Part shown: positions 47,326 to 55,608 of the stretch, piece by piece
How positions within the stretch are numbered: position 1 is the first letter of the stretch
Layout of the letters: each line of letters begins with the position of its first letter
Assembly: GCF_000281065.1 (NCBI RefSeq)
Contig: NZ_AKKK01000023.1
Location: forward strand, 1 to 63,070
Direction of reading: 5' to 3'
Source of the DNA: Arthrobacter sp. M2012083
Lineage (GTDB): Bacteria > Actinomycetota > Actinomycetes > Actinomycetales > Micrococcaceae
DNA: 63,070 nucleotides
The notes under the pieces: model-generated
Told to the model about the DNA's origin: nothing
The model's database searches: none
Seen by the model: the letters and a program-made list of their open reading frames with translations, nothing else
Program-made: the position numbers and the translations under genes

Positions 47326-47403
47326 AACCCCACGCCCTGAGATTCGCGCAACACCCTCATACCCACCCGATTCACCAACCAGTCCAAAGAAGGAAACAAC
47401 ATT

Positions 47404-48027
47404 ATGAAACTGCAAGTTGCACTCGACCTCCTCACCATCGAAGACGCCCTGGAACTCGCCGGCAAAGTAGCCGAGCACGTGGACATCATCGAGCTGGGCA
47501 CCCCGCTGATCAAGGCCGAGGGTCTCTCGGCCGTTACGGCAATCAAGGAAGCCCACCCCACCAAAATAGTGTTCGCGGACATGAAGACCATGGACGCAGG
47601 CGAGCTTGAGGCCGACATCGCCTTCAAGGCAGGCGCCGACCTGGTGTCCGTCCTCGGAACGGCGGACGACTCCACCATTGCCGGTGCAGTCAAGGCGGCA
47701 CAGTCCCACAACAAGGGCATAGTGGTGGACCTGATTGGCGTGGCCGACAAGGTTTCCCGCGCCAAGGAGGCCCGCGCCCTGGGCGCAAAGTTCATCGAGT
47801 TCCACGCTGGACTCGATGAGCAAGCCCAGCCTGGTTACGACCTGCGTGGACTGCTGAACGCCGGCGAAGAGGCCCGCGTACCGTTCTCTGTGGCCGGTGG
47901 AGTGAACGCATCAACCATCGGAGCTGTGCAGTTGGCCGGTGCCGACGTCGCGGTCGCTGGCAGCGCAATTTACAGCGCAGCTGATCCGGAACTGGCTGCC
48001 AAGGAACTCAAGGCAGCAATTCAGTAG
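47404..48027 (+). CDS. hxlA: 3-hexulose-6-phosphate synthase
   Basis: The 207-residue product is a KDPG/OMP-decarboxylase-type TIM barrel: LQVALDLLTIEDALELAGKVAEHVDIIELGTPLIKAEG at the N-terminus, IVFADMKTMDAGELEADIAF with the metal-binding Asp/Lys near residue 60, EFHAGLDEQAQPGYDLRGL near residue 135 and VAGGVNASTIGAVQLAGADVAVAGSAIY near residue 165. It condenses formaldehyde with ribulose 5-phosphate. ATG at 47404 has GAAGGAAAC upstream. It works with HxlB just upstream and gives the cell an assimilation route for the formaldehyde from betaine demethylation. The stop is 3 bases from the convergent debranching-type gene. Confidence 0.95.
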   Translation: MKLQVALDLLTIEDALELAGKVAEHVDIIELGTPLIKAEGLSAVTAIKEAHPTKIVFADMKTMDAGELEADIAFKAGADLVSVLGTADDSTIAGAVKAAQSHNKGIVVDLIGVADKVSRAKEARALGAKFIEFHAGLDEQAQPGYDLRGLLNAGEEARVPFSVAGGVNASTIGAVQLAGADVAVAGSAIYSAADPELAAKELKAAIQ

Positions 48028-48030
48028 TTC

Positions 48031-50184
48031 CTAGGGTTCTGTCCGTCGGAGCTCGGCCCTCTCCACGAGCTCAGTGATCCAGGGCCGTTGCGCACGGTGG
48101 AGTACCAGGCCCTCCGGGAGCCCCTGAACCTGGGATGTGGAACCGGCGACATCAATGGTGATGCGCCCGCTCCCCATCGGGGCGTTGCTGATGTGCAGGT
48201 CACCGTAAGATTCCGGCAATACCGGATCCAGCCAAACGCCGCCCAGCGAAATATGGGCGTCGTAACGCATGAGTCCGGTGATCAGCTGGATGGGAGTGGT
48301 GGCAGCCCATGCCTGGGGGGAGCAGGCAGTCGGATACGGCACGGGCTCCCTGAACTGTCCGCGGTCAAAACCGCAGAACAGTTCAGGGAGCCTGCCGCCC
48401 GAAAACTCGGCAGCTTCGAGGAGGGCAGTGGCAATACGCTGCGCTTCCTCCACGAAGCCATAGCGGAGCAGCCCCGCCGCTATCAGGGCGTTGTCATGTG
48501 GCCAGACCGACCCATTGTGGTAGCTGGCCGGGTTGTAGGCCCCCATATCGCTGGCCAGTGTCCGGACACCCCAGCCGCTGAACATTTCCGGGGACATCAG
48601 CCGTTCGGCCACGAGGGGTGCCTTGTCTTCATCCACCAGCCCAAACCACAGGCAGTGCCCCATGTTTGAAGCACACGCATCCACGGGTCGCTTGTCCTTG
48701 TCCAAGGCCACCGCATAGTAGCCCTTGTCCGGGAGCCAAAACTCCTCGTTGAACTTCTTCTTGAGGCGAGCCGCGCGTTCCCGAAGCTCGGCTGCCAAGG
48801 TGAGATCGCCGTCGTCGTAAGCCATCCAAGCGCGCGCCATGTAGGCGCCATGCACATACGCCTGGACTTCGCACAGTGCCAGTGGCGGCTCGGCAATGGT
48901 GCCGTCGGCAAAGTTAATGCCGTCCCAGGAGTCCTTCCAGCCCTGGTTGATGAGGCCGTGCTCGTTGGGACGTCCATACTCCACATAGCCGTCGCCGTCC
49001 CGGTCGCCGTAGTCCCTGATCCATTCGAGCGCGCGATCCGCGTTGGGGAGGAGCTCCGCGATCACATCCTTGGCGAAACCCCACCGGCTGACGGAGCCCA
49101 GGACAATGACGAACAGGGGAGTGGCGTCCACGCTGCCGAAGTACGCGGACTGGCCGCCCAAGGCCAAGCCGCTGGAGACGTCCAGCCGAACTTCATGCAG
49201 GATCTTGCCCGGTTCTTCTTCGCTGTTGATGTCCACTACCGTTCCCTGGCGGTCAGCCAGCGTGCGGAGGGTGCCCAATGCCAGCGACGGGTCAACGGGC
49301 AGTGCCATCTCTGACGCCCACAAGGAGTCGCGGCCGAACAACGTCATGAACCAGGGCGCCCCGGCGGCAACAACCACCCTGTCCGGATGGTCAGGATCCT
49401 GGATCCTCAACGCGCCCAGGTCTTCGTAGCTACGCCTTAGGGTGCGTTCGATGGAGCGATTCCCAACCTGCAGGCGGGGAATTTTGGCCACCCATTCTTC
49501 CCGGCGACGATCGCTGGGGGACAACTCGCCGCGGGCCGGATGGGCGAAAGGCGTCCCTGCACCGTCAAGGGTGGGGACGACGCTCACGCGCGTGCTCCAG
49601 CTCCCGTAAGGCGGAATCTCGGCCGTGAATCCCAACGCTCGAGCCCCGGCGCCGGCGCCCTCAGCCCGGATGACAACACTCTTCCGGATGCCCTCCCACT
49701 TTCCGCGGATCTCCAAGGAGTCGCCCTGCGGGATGCGGGTTTCCGTCCATTCCCGGGTGATGCGCGCTTCCTTCACCTCAAAGAGGTCCGCGAAATCCGA
49801 TTCGGCAGTCAGCAGGATCCGGCACTCTGCAGGCCGTTTGGAGTAGTTCCGGACTGTAATTTCTTCCAGGATTCCCGCCCCGACCTCCCGCAGCCGTTCC
49901 ACCAGGAGCGGGCTGTCCGCGTACCCGTCCGACCGTGGTACCCGCCCTGCGAACAGTGCACGGTAAGGTTCCCGGGTTTCAGCTGCCAGGGTTTCGATCA
50001 TCTGGCCGTTGACGGTCAGCTCCCATCGGGAAAGTATTCGGGTGTCCAAATGGAAGACGCCATGGGGAAGTTCGGGGTGGATGTCCCCATTGGTCGAAGA
50101 AATGCAGAAGGACGAGCCCTCCACCAAGGTGACCGTTCCGGAGCCCAGCGGCCCCGCTGCCGTGTCAGCATTCCATCCAGCCAC
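48031..50184 (-). CDS. Amylo-alpha-1,6-glucosidase/glycogen-debranching-type glycosidase
   Basis: The 717-residue product has an N-terminal glycogen-debranching domain (EGSSFCISSTNGDIHPELPHGVFHLDTRILSRWELTV) and a GH-type alpha/alpha barrel from about residue 290. The barrel has GAPWFMTLFGRDSLWASEMAL, GWKDSWDGINFADG, and HNGSVWPHDNALIAAGLLRYG. These are typical of the amylo-alpha-1,6-glucosidase family found in actinobacteria. GTG at 50184 is chosen because TAAGGAG lies 7 bases before it; the frame continues upstream, including an ATG at 50256 without a site. Likely substrates are glycogen- or trehalose-linked glucans. It converges on hxlA with a 3-base gap and is not evidently part of the C1 island. 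Confidence 0.82.
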   Translation of the reverse strand: MAGWNADTAAGPLGSGTVTLVEGSSFCISSTNGDIHPELPHGVFHLDTRILSRWELTVNGQMIETLAAETREPYRALFAGRVPRSDGYADSPLLVERLREVGAGILEEITVRNYSKRPAECRILLTAESDFADLFEVKEARITREWTETRIPQGDSLEIRGKWEGIRKSVVIRAEGAGAGARALGFTAEIPPYGSWSTRVSVVPTLDGAGTPFAHPARGELSPSDRRREEWVAKIPRLQVGNRSIERTLRRSYEDLGALRIQDPDHPDRVVVAAGAPWFMTLFGRDSLWASEMALPVDPSLALGTLRTLADRQGTVVDINSEEEPGKILHEVRLDVSSGLALGGQSAYFGSVDATPLFVIVLGSVSRWGFAKDVIAELLPNADRALEWIRDYGDRDGDGYVEYGRPNEHGLINQGWKDSWDGINFADGTIAEPPLALCEVQAYVHGAYMARAWMAYDDGDLTLAAELRERAARLKKKFNEEFWLPDKGYYAVALDKDKRPVDACASNMGHCLWFGLVDEDKAPLVAERLMSPEMFSGWGVRTLASDMGAYNPASYHNGSVWPHDNALIAAGLLRYGFVEEAQRIATALLEAAEFSGGRLPELFCGFDRGQFREPVPYPTACSPQAWAATTPIQLITGLMRYDAHISLGGVWLDPVLPESYGDLHISNAPMGSGRITIDVAGSTSQVQGLPEGLVLHRAQRPWITELVERAELRRTEP

Positions 50185-50463
50185 TTGATGCTCCTTATCA
50201 GTGAGCTCGCGGATCGCTTGAGCTCCAGCGGCTGCCCAGTGGGCGGCCCTCTGCATGGATGTAAATGACGGTACGCCGGTGTGGGTGTGGGCGCCAGAGC
50301 CCTGCCAGGCCCAGCGCATTTGCGGAGGGCAAACACCCCGCAACCCAGAGTTAATCTCCTTTTCCCTCGTCCGGGCAACCAGAACGGGTCTATAGTGAGG
50401 GATAGGACATTCGCTGATGCAGCCCGGCGGCCCGCATTTTCTTCCGACGCCGGAGGCCCCGTA

Positions 50464-50802
50464 ATGACCGACACCCAAATTGGCAGCTTTATTCGTGACT
50501 GTGTGGTGTTTGAGGACGACACTGAGAACGGCTTGGACTTTGACACTTTCTACGGCCTCTACATCAGCTGGTGCGTTCTCGGACGCAAAATCCCCATCCC
50601 TGACTCCGCTTTCAAAACAGCCCTTGAACTCCAGGGACTGAAACCCATCAAGGTCAGTGGCCAGAGAGTTTATCCCGGTATGAGCATGGTAGGTGCAGCC
50701 GCGCGGGACTACGTCGTTAATAGTGTTCCCATGTGGAGCGAGACCGCCACCGACATTCCGGTTTCCGAAATTCGCCAACAGGCAGTGGCATCCATCGCCT
50801 GA
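50464..50802 (+). CDS. Small winged-helix-like protein
   Basis: The 112-residue product starts at ATG 50464 behind GGAGG. Its middle (SFIRDCVVFEDDTENGLDFDTFYGLYISWCVLGRKIPIPDSAFKTALELQGLKP) looks like the winged-helix module at the end of D5-type phage and plasmid primases, where the pattern is F-x-x-C, YxxYxxWC and then AFxxAL. Here it stands alone, with a short helical C-terminus. No phage genes are nearby, so it may be a domesticated remnant with DNA-binding function. The family link is from memory and needs a profile search. A strong hairpin follows. Confidence 0.6.
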   Translation: MTDTQIGSFIRDCVVFEDDTENGLDFDTFYGLYISWCVLGRKIPIPDSAFKTALELQGLKPIKVSGQRVYPGMSMVGAAARDYVVNSVPMWSETATDIPVSEIRQQAVASIA

Positions 50803-50822
50803 CCTCATTCCAGCAAGCATTC

Positions 50823-50858
50823 AGCCCATGCCCCTAGGATTCTTTAGGGGCATGGGCT
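50823..50858 (+). terminator. Hairpin terminator before photolyase
   Basis: AGCCCATGCCCCTA at 50823-50836 pairs perfectly with 50845-50858 around an 8-base loop and is followed by a partly T-rich stretch. It separates the winged-helix gene from the photolyase gene. Confidence 0.75.
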
Positions 50859-50894
50859 GTTCCTGTTTCCGGAGGTTCTCGCTGAAAGGCTCTA

Positions 50895-52301
50895 ATGAAA
50901 CCGTCCATCGTTTGGTTTCGCGACGATTTGAGGGTCGCCGATAACCCGGCCTTGCGTGCCGCCGTCGACGACGGCGCGGCCGTTGCCCTCTACATCCTTG
51001 ACGAGGAATCGCCGGGTATCCGCCCCCACGGTGGCGCCGCGCGCTGGTGGCTCCACCACTCGTTGACCGCCCTCCGTGAAGATCTGGACAGGCTTGGTGT
51101 TCCCCTGCTGCTCGGTCGTGGACCAGCTGCTGACGTCGTCCAAGAGATCACGACGGCGATGGGTGCCGGTGGGCTGTACTGGAACCGGCGGTACGGTTCC
51201 GCTGAGCGAACGGTCGACGCCGGTATCAAGGCTTGGGCGGGCGAGGCTGGACTGCATGTCTCGAGTTTTCAGGCTTCCCTGCTCCATGAGCCGTGGGAAG
51301 TGACCACCAAAACGGGCGGGCAATACAAGGTCTTCACCCCTTTCTGGCGGACTGTTTCCGCGCAGGACTTCCGCGAGCCGCTGGCCGTCCCGGAAGCGGG
51401 GCACGGTTTCACCGGAAAGCTACCCGTCCATGACCACTTGGAATCGTGGCAACTGCTTCCCACCGCCCCGGACTGGTCCGGCGGATTGGCCGAAATGTGG
51501 ACGCCGGGTGCTGCCGCCGGGCACAAGCGGCTCGACAAGTTCGTGGCGGACGGCCTTTCCCATTACAGCGAGGGCCGCAACCGTCCGGATACTGATGGGA
51601 GCAGTTGCCTCTCGCCCTACTTGCGTTGGGGTGAGTTGAGCCCCTTTGAGGTGTGGCATGCTCTGGGCTCCAGGCGATCGGAAAGCGCCTCTATCTATGC
51701 TTCCGAGTTGGGCTGGCGCGAGTTCTGCTGGCACCAGTACTTCCACAATCCAACCCTTGCAACGGCCAACCTTCGCCCGGAGTTTGATCGCTTTCCCTGG
51801 GCGTGGCCCGGCTCTAACCGTAACGGCAGCAGCAACAGCAACGGCAAGCACCCCGGCCACGAGTCAGCGCCGGAGGAATTCCTGGCCTGGCAGCAAGGCC
51901 GCACCGGCTTTCCCCTGGTGGACGCGGGGCAACGGCAGCTTTGGCATACGGGCTGGATGCACAACCGCGTCCGCATGGTTGCCGCCAGTTTCCTGGTGAA
52001 AAACCTCGGCATTCATTGGCAACTGGGGGAGCAATGGTTCTGGGACACCTTGGTGGATGCCGATCCGGCGTCGAATCCAGCCAACTGGCAATGGGTAGCC
52101 GGCTCCGGGGCGGATGCTTCGCCCTTCTTCAGGATCTTCAATCCGGAGGCCCAGCGCGTGAAGTTCGATCCCCAGGGGAAGTACATCGCCCACTGGATTC
52201 CCGAGTTCGGAACACCGGAGTACGCGGAGGAAATCGTGGACCTGAAGACAACACGGGCGGAAGCGCTGGAAGCGTACAAGGAGATGAGGGAAGTCCACTA
52301 A
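50895..52301 (+). CDS. phrB: Deoxyribodipyrimidine photolyase
   Basis: The 468-residue product begins SIVWFRDDLRVADNPALRAAV, the N-terminal antenna domain of photolyases, and has GLYWNRRYG near residue 95. The C-terminal FAD domain shows SCLSPYLRWGELSP near residue 235, SELGWREFCWHQYFHNP, GRTGFPLVDAGQRQLWHTGWMHNRVRMVAASFLVKNL near residue 335, and NWQWVAGSGADASPFFRIFNP. The Trp residues of the electron chain are in the expected segments. It repairs UV-induced pyrimidine dimers with light. ATG at 50895 follows GAAAGG. It lies between a terminator and a membrane-protein gene and seems independent. Confidence 0.93.
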   Translation: MKPSIVWFRDDLRVADNPALRAAVDDGAAVALYILDEESPGIRPHGGAARWWLHHSLTALREDLDRLGVPLLLGRGPAADVVQEITTAMGAGGLYWNRRYGSAERTVDAGIKAWAGEAGLHVSSFQASLLHEPWEVTTKTGGQYKVFTPFWRTVSAQDFREPLAVPEAGHGFTGKLPVHDHLESWQLLPTAPDWSGGLAEMWTPGAAAGHKRLDKFVADGLSHYSEGRNRPDTDGSSCLSPYLRWGELSPFEVWHALGSRRSESASIYASELGWREFCWHQYFHNPTLATANLRPEFDRFPWAWPGSNRNGSSNSNGKHPGHESAPEEFLAWQQGRTGFPLVDAGQRQLWHTGWMHNRVRMVAASFLVKNLGIHWQLGEQWFWDTLVDADPASNPANWQWVAGSGADASPFFRIFNPEAQRVKFDPQGKYIAHWIPEFGTPEYAEEIVDLKTTRAEALEAYKEMREVH

Positions 52302-52342
52302 GGGCTCCCCGAGGTTTGGCTGGGCGACTATAGGCTGGGGGC

Positions 52343-52915
52343 ATGTCAACCGAGCTCATCCTAAAAATCGCCACCGGGGCTCTGGTCGCAGGGCTCCTGG
52401 CAGTGGCTGCTTGGTGGGCGCGGAAGCACCCCAACAGGTCCAAGGAGTATCCGGAACAGGTACGCCTACCCAAAGTGGTGCCGTTCATTGGCTGGCTTTT
52501 CCTTGGTTTCGGCCTCCTCATGGGCTTGGTCTCGTTCGCCTATGCTCCTTCTCCCTTGGGTTCCCGAATCACCGCGGTTGCCATCTTCCTGGCCGGCCTT
52601 GCTTTCGTGCTGATGTACCGCAACTGGTATGTGGCTCCGCGCGCCCACGAGGTTGCCTTCCGTACCGTGCTCGGCAAGGAACACGTGGTTCCGTACGGCG
52701 ACATTGCGCACTACCGCGTTCAGGTGATGAAGGGGCAGCCAATCCTGACGGTCAAGTCCGTTCATGGTGCAAAGCTCAGCCTTAATATCCGCACCTTCGA
52801 CGTGGCACACCTCATGACGGCCATCGATTTCCATAAGGTGACCGGCCACTGGCCTGCCCGCGCTGACGAGGTGGGCGGAGGTCCCGCGGCAGAAAAATAC
52901 CCCTCTGGAAATTAG
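52343..52915 (+). CDS. Membrane protein of unknown function, PH-like C-terminal domain
   Basis: The 190-residue product has three membrane segments in its first 90 residues (LKIATGALVAGLLAVAAWWA, FIGWLFLGFGLLMGLVSFAYA, ITAVAIFLAGLAFVLMY). Next is a basic-aromatic stretch (RNWYVAPRAHEVAFRTVLGKEHVVPYGDIAHYRV) and a cytosolic domain of about 70 residues that resembles the PH-like domains of DUF-type membrane proteins. The family is not certain. ATG at 52343 lies 41 bases after the photolyase stop, on the same strand, with a weak ribosome site. It is followed by 121 bases leading to the valine-catabolism operon. Confidence 0.7.
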   Translation: MSTELILKIATGALVAGLLAVAAWWARKHPNRSKEYPEQVRLPKVVPFIGWLFLGFGLLMGLVSFAYAPSPLGSRITAVAIFLAGLAFVLMYRNWYVAPRAHEVAFRTVLGKEHVVPYGDIAHYRVQVMKGQPILTVKSVHGAKLSLNIRTFDVAHLMTAIDFHKVTGHWPARADEVGGGPAAEKYPSGN

Positions 52916-52922
52916 TAGGAAG

Positions 52923-52938
52923 TCCGAGTATATTCGGA
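52923..52938. promoter_or_regulatory. Imperfect palindrome upstream of the valine operon
   Basis: TCCGAGTATATTCGGA is a 16-base palindrome with one mismatched base pair. It lies 99 bases before the mmsA start and could be an operator for the valine-catabolism genes; no regulator gene is adjacent. Confidence 0.4.
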
Positions 52939-53036
52939 TTCAGAGATGACCTGGATCACAGCTGGTCACGTGTTCCGCAACGGTCCCAGCACCCGGCGGC
53001 ACGGCAGTCATTCACGATGCAAAGGAGCATTCCACC

Positions 53037-54536
53037 ATGGTGCGCGAGCTTTCCCACTACGTAGACGGCCAGAGGATCGAAGGCACGTCCGGTCGATTCA
53101 GTGATGTCTATGATCCCTGCACGGGCGAAGTCCAGGCGCGGCTTCCGCTGGCCAGCGCGGACGAGGTTCGCAACGCCGTCGCAAATGCCGAAAAGGGTCA
53201 GCTCGAATGGGCGGCAATGAACCCGCAACGCCGGGGACGCATCCTGCTCAAGTTCGTGGACCTGGTCAACCAGAACATGGACGAGCTCGCACAACTCCTA
53301 TCCTCCGAACACGGCAAGACCTTCGCCGACGCCAAGGGCGACATCCAGCGCGGCATCGAGGTAGTGGAGTTCTCCGCCGGGGCGCCGCATCTGCTCAAGG
53401 GCGAGTTCTCGGACAACGCCGGCCAAGGGATCGACGTCCATTCGCTCCGCCAGCCGCTGGGCGTCGTCGCGGGCATTACGCCCTTCAACTTCCCGGCCAT
53501 GATCCCGCTGTGGAAGTCAGGACCGGCGCTCGCAGCCGGCAACGCGTTCATCCTCAAGCCCTCCGAGCGGGACCCCTCCGTGCCGCTGCGCCTGGCCGAG
53601 CTGTACAGCGAAGCCGGTGTGCCGAACGGCGTCTTCAACGTGATCAACGGCGACAAGGAAGCCGTGGATGCTCTGCTCGAAGATCCGCGGGTGAAGGCCA
53701 TCGGATTCGTGGGATCCACCCCCATTGCGCAGTACATCTATGCCACGGCAGCTGCGCATGGAAAGCGCGCCCAATGCTTCGGCGGTGCGAAGAACCACAT
53801 GGTGATCATGCCCGACGCCGATCTCGACATGGCTGCCGACGCCCTGATTGGTGCCGGGTACGGATCCGCCGGTGAACGATGCATGGCTATCTCCGTTGCC
53901 GTGCCCGTTGGCCAGGAAACCGCAGACGCTCTGGTGGCCAAGCTGACCGAGCGTGTGAAGGACCTGAAGGTAGGCCACAGCCTGGATAAGGATTCGGACT
54001 TCGGTCCCGTGGTGGCTGCTTCAGCCAAAGAACGGATCGAAGGCTACATCCAATCCGGCGTGGACGAAGGCGCAACACTGGTCACCGATGGTCGCGGCCT
54101 CACGGTGGACGGCTACGACGGCGGGTTCTGGGTGGGCCCAACGCTCTTCGACAATGTCACCAAGGACATGAAGATCTACAAGGAAGAAATCTTCGGTCCC
54201 GTCCTCAGCGTGCTGCGGGCGGCTGACTACGACGAAGCGCTTAGGCTCTGCAGCGAACACGAGTTCGGCAACGGCGTCGCAATTTTCACCCGCGACGGCG
54301 ACTCCGCACGCGACTTCGCCAGCCGGGTAGAGGTAGGCATGGTGGGCATCAACGTGCCGATTCCGGTGCCGATCGCGTACTACACGTTCGGCGGCTGGAA
54401 GGCGTCCGGTTTCGGCGACCTCAACCAGCATGGCGCCGATGCGTTCCGCTTCTACACCAAGACCAAAACCGTGACGTCGCGGTGGCCTTCCGGCATTCGC
54501 CAGGGTGCCAGCTTCATCATGCCGGCAGGCAGCTGA
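53037..54536 (+). CDS. mmsA: CoA-acylating methylmalonate-semialdehyde dehydrogenase
   Basis: The 499-residue product is an aldehyde dehydrogenase of the MmsA type. It has ITPFNFPAMIPLWKSGPALAAGNAFILKPSERDPSVPLRL near residue 145 and the catalytic Cys in GSAGERCMAISVAV near residue 285. A Lys-Asn-His motif appears in the Cys-upstream segment CFGGAKNHMVIMPDADLD, and it ends with SGFGDLNQHGADAFRFYTKTKTVTSRW, a segment characteristic of MmsA. It converts methylmalonate semialdehyde to propionyl-CoA in valine and thymine breakdown. ATG at 53037 is preceded by AAAGGAGC. The next gene starts within its stop (TGATG). Confidence 0.93.
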   Translation: MVRELSHYVDGQRIEGTSGRFSDVYDPCTGEVQARLPLASADEVRNAVANAEKGQLEWAAMNPQRRGRILLKFVDLVNQNMDELAQLLSSEHGKTFADAKGDIQRGIEVVEFSAGAPHLLKGEFSDNAGQGIDVHSLRQPLGVVAGITPFNFPAMIPLWKSGPALAAGNAFILKPSERDPSVPLRLAELYSEAGVPNGVFNVINGDKEAVDALLEDPRVKAIGFVGSTPIAQYIYATAAAHGKRAQCFGGAKNHMVIMPDADLDMAADALIGAGYGSAGERCMAISVAVPVGQETADALVAKLTERVKDLKVGHSLDKDSDFGPVVAASAKERIEGYIQSGVDEGATLVTDGRGLTVDGYDGGFWVGPTLFDNVTKDMKIYKEEIFGPVLSVLRAADYDEALRLCSEHEFGNGVAIFTRDGDSARDFASRVEVGMVGINVPIPVPIAYYTFGGWKASGFGDLNQHGADAFRFYTKTKTVTSRWPSGIRQGASFIMPAGS

Positions 54537-55597
54537 TGGGGGCCTTGGAAACAGAAGACGTTCTCTTTGAGCGTCGCGGCCATCTCGGCATCGTGACACT
54601 CAACCGCCCGAAGGCAGTCAATGCGCTGAACGATGGAATGGTGAAAGCCATGCTCCGGCAGCTGGCCGAGTGGGCTGACGACGACGCCGTTGCCACCGTC
54701 CTGGTGCGCGGCGCGGGCGACCGCGGACTTTGCGCGGGTGGCGATATCGTTGCCATCTACAAAGACATGCTGCACGGTGGCACCGCGACAGCCGGGTTCT
54801 GGGCCGAGGAATACCGGCTCAACGCGCTGATCTCCCACTACCCCAAACCATACGTCGCCTTCATGGACGGGCTCGTCCTGGGCGGCGGGGTCGGCATCTC
54901 TGCACATGGCTCGGTTCGCGTCGTCACCGAGCGGACGCGCACCGGCATGCCGGAAACCACCATTGGATTCGTGCCCGACGTCGGCGGGACCCTTCTGCTT
55001 TCACGCTCACCAGGGGAGGCAGGAACGCATGCCGCGTTGACTGGGGCACATTTGTCCGGCGCGGACGCACTGTTCCTCGGGCTTGCGGATCATTTCGTGC
55101 CGTCGTCCGAGCTGCCCGCTATGGCGGAAGCGTTGGAAAGCTCGACGGCGGAGGCCGCCGTCGAGCGCTTTGCCCAAGCCGCGCCGGAGTCAGCGTTGGC
55201 GGCGCAGCGGGAGTGGATCGATGCCGCCTACGTCCATGAGGATGCCGAAGAGATCGTCCGGAGCCTGCGCGCTTTGGGCGGCGAGGCAGCCGCTGCAGCA
55301 GACACGATCGAGGCGAAATCTCCCACATCGGTGAAGGTCGCGCTTGAGTCGCTGCGGCGGGTCCGGGGGCTCTCTTTGGAGGAGGCGCTGGATCAGGAAT
55401 ATCGGGTAGGGCTCCACTGCCTGGCCGGACCCGATTTTCGGGAGGGTATCCGCGCGCAGGTGGTGGACAAGGACCGCAACCCGCAGTGGAAGCCACCGAC
55501 TCTCGCCGAAGTCCGGGAGTCCGACGTCGAGGGCTACTTTGCGCCGCTCGGCGAACGGGAGCTGGGGCTTTCAGCAAGTGCAGTCCAGTCGAATTGA
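54536..55597 (+). CDS. 3-hydroxyisobutyryl-CoA hydrolase (enoyl-CoA hydratase/isomerase family)
   Basis: The 353-residue product has the crotonase fold with VLVRGAGDRGLCAGGDIVAIYKDM near residue 60 and FMDGLVLGGGVGISAHGSVRVVTERTRTGMPETTIGFVPDVGGTLLLSRSPG near residues 115-165. The longer C-terminal half with PDFREGIRAQVVDKDRNPQW is typical of 3-hydroxyisobutyryl-CoA hydrolase rather than enoyl-CoA hydratase; the catalytic Glu is in PETTIGF. It starts at ATG 54536, overlapping the mmsA stop by one base. It removes CoA from 3-hydroxyisobutyryl-CoA in valine degradation, making the substrate for the dehydrogenase encoded next. Confidence 0.88.
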   Translation: MGALETEDVLFERRGHLGIVTLNRPKAVNALNDGMVKAMLRQLAEWADDDAVATVLVRGAGDRGLCAGGDIVAIYKDMLHGGTATAGFWAEEYRLNALISHYPKPYVAFMDGLVLGGGVGISAHGSVRVVTERTRTGMPETTIGFVPDVGGTLLLSRSPGEAGTHAALTGAHLSGADALFLGLADHFVPSSELPAMAEALESSTAEAAVERFAQAAPESALAAQREWIDAAYVHEDAEEIVRSLRALGGEAAAAADTIEAKSPTSVKVALESLRRVRGLSLEEALDQEYRVGLHCLAGPDFREGIRAQVVDKDRNPQWKPPTLAEVRESDVEGYFAPLGERELGLSASAVQSN

Positions 55598-55608
55598 AGG
55601 AGACGAGC

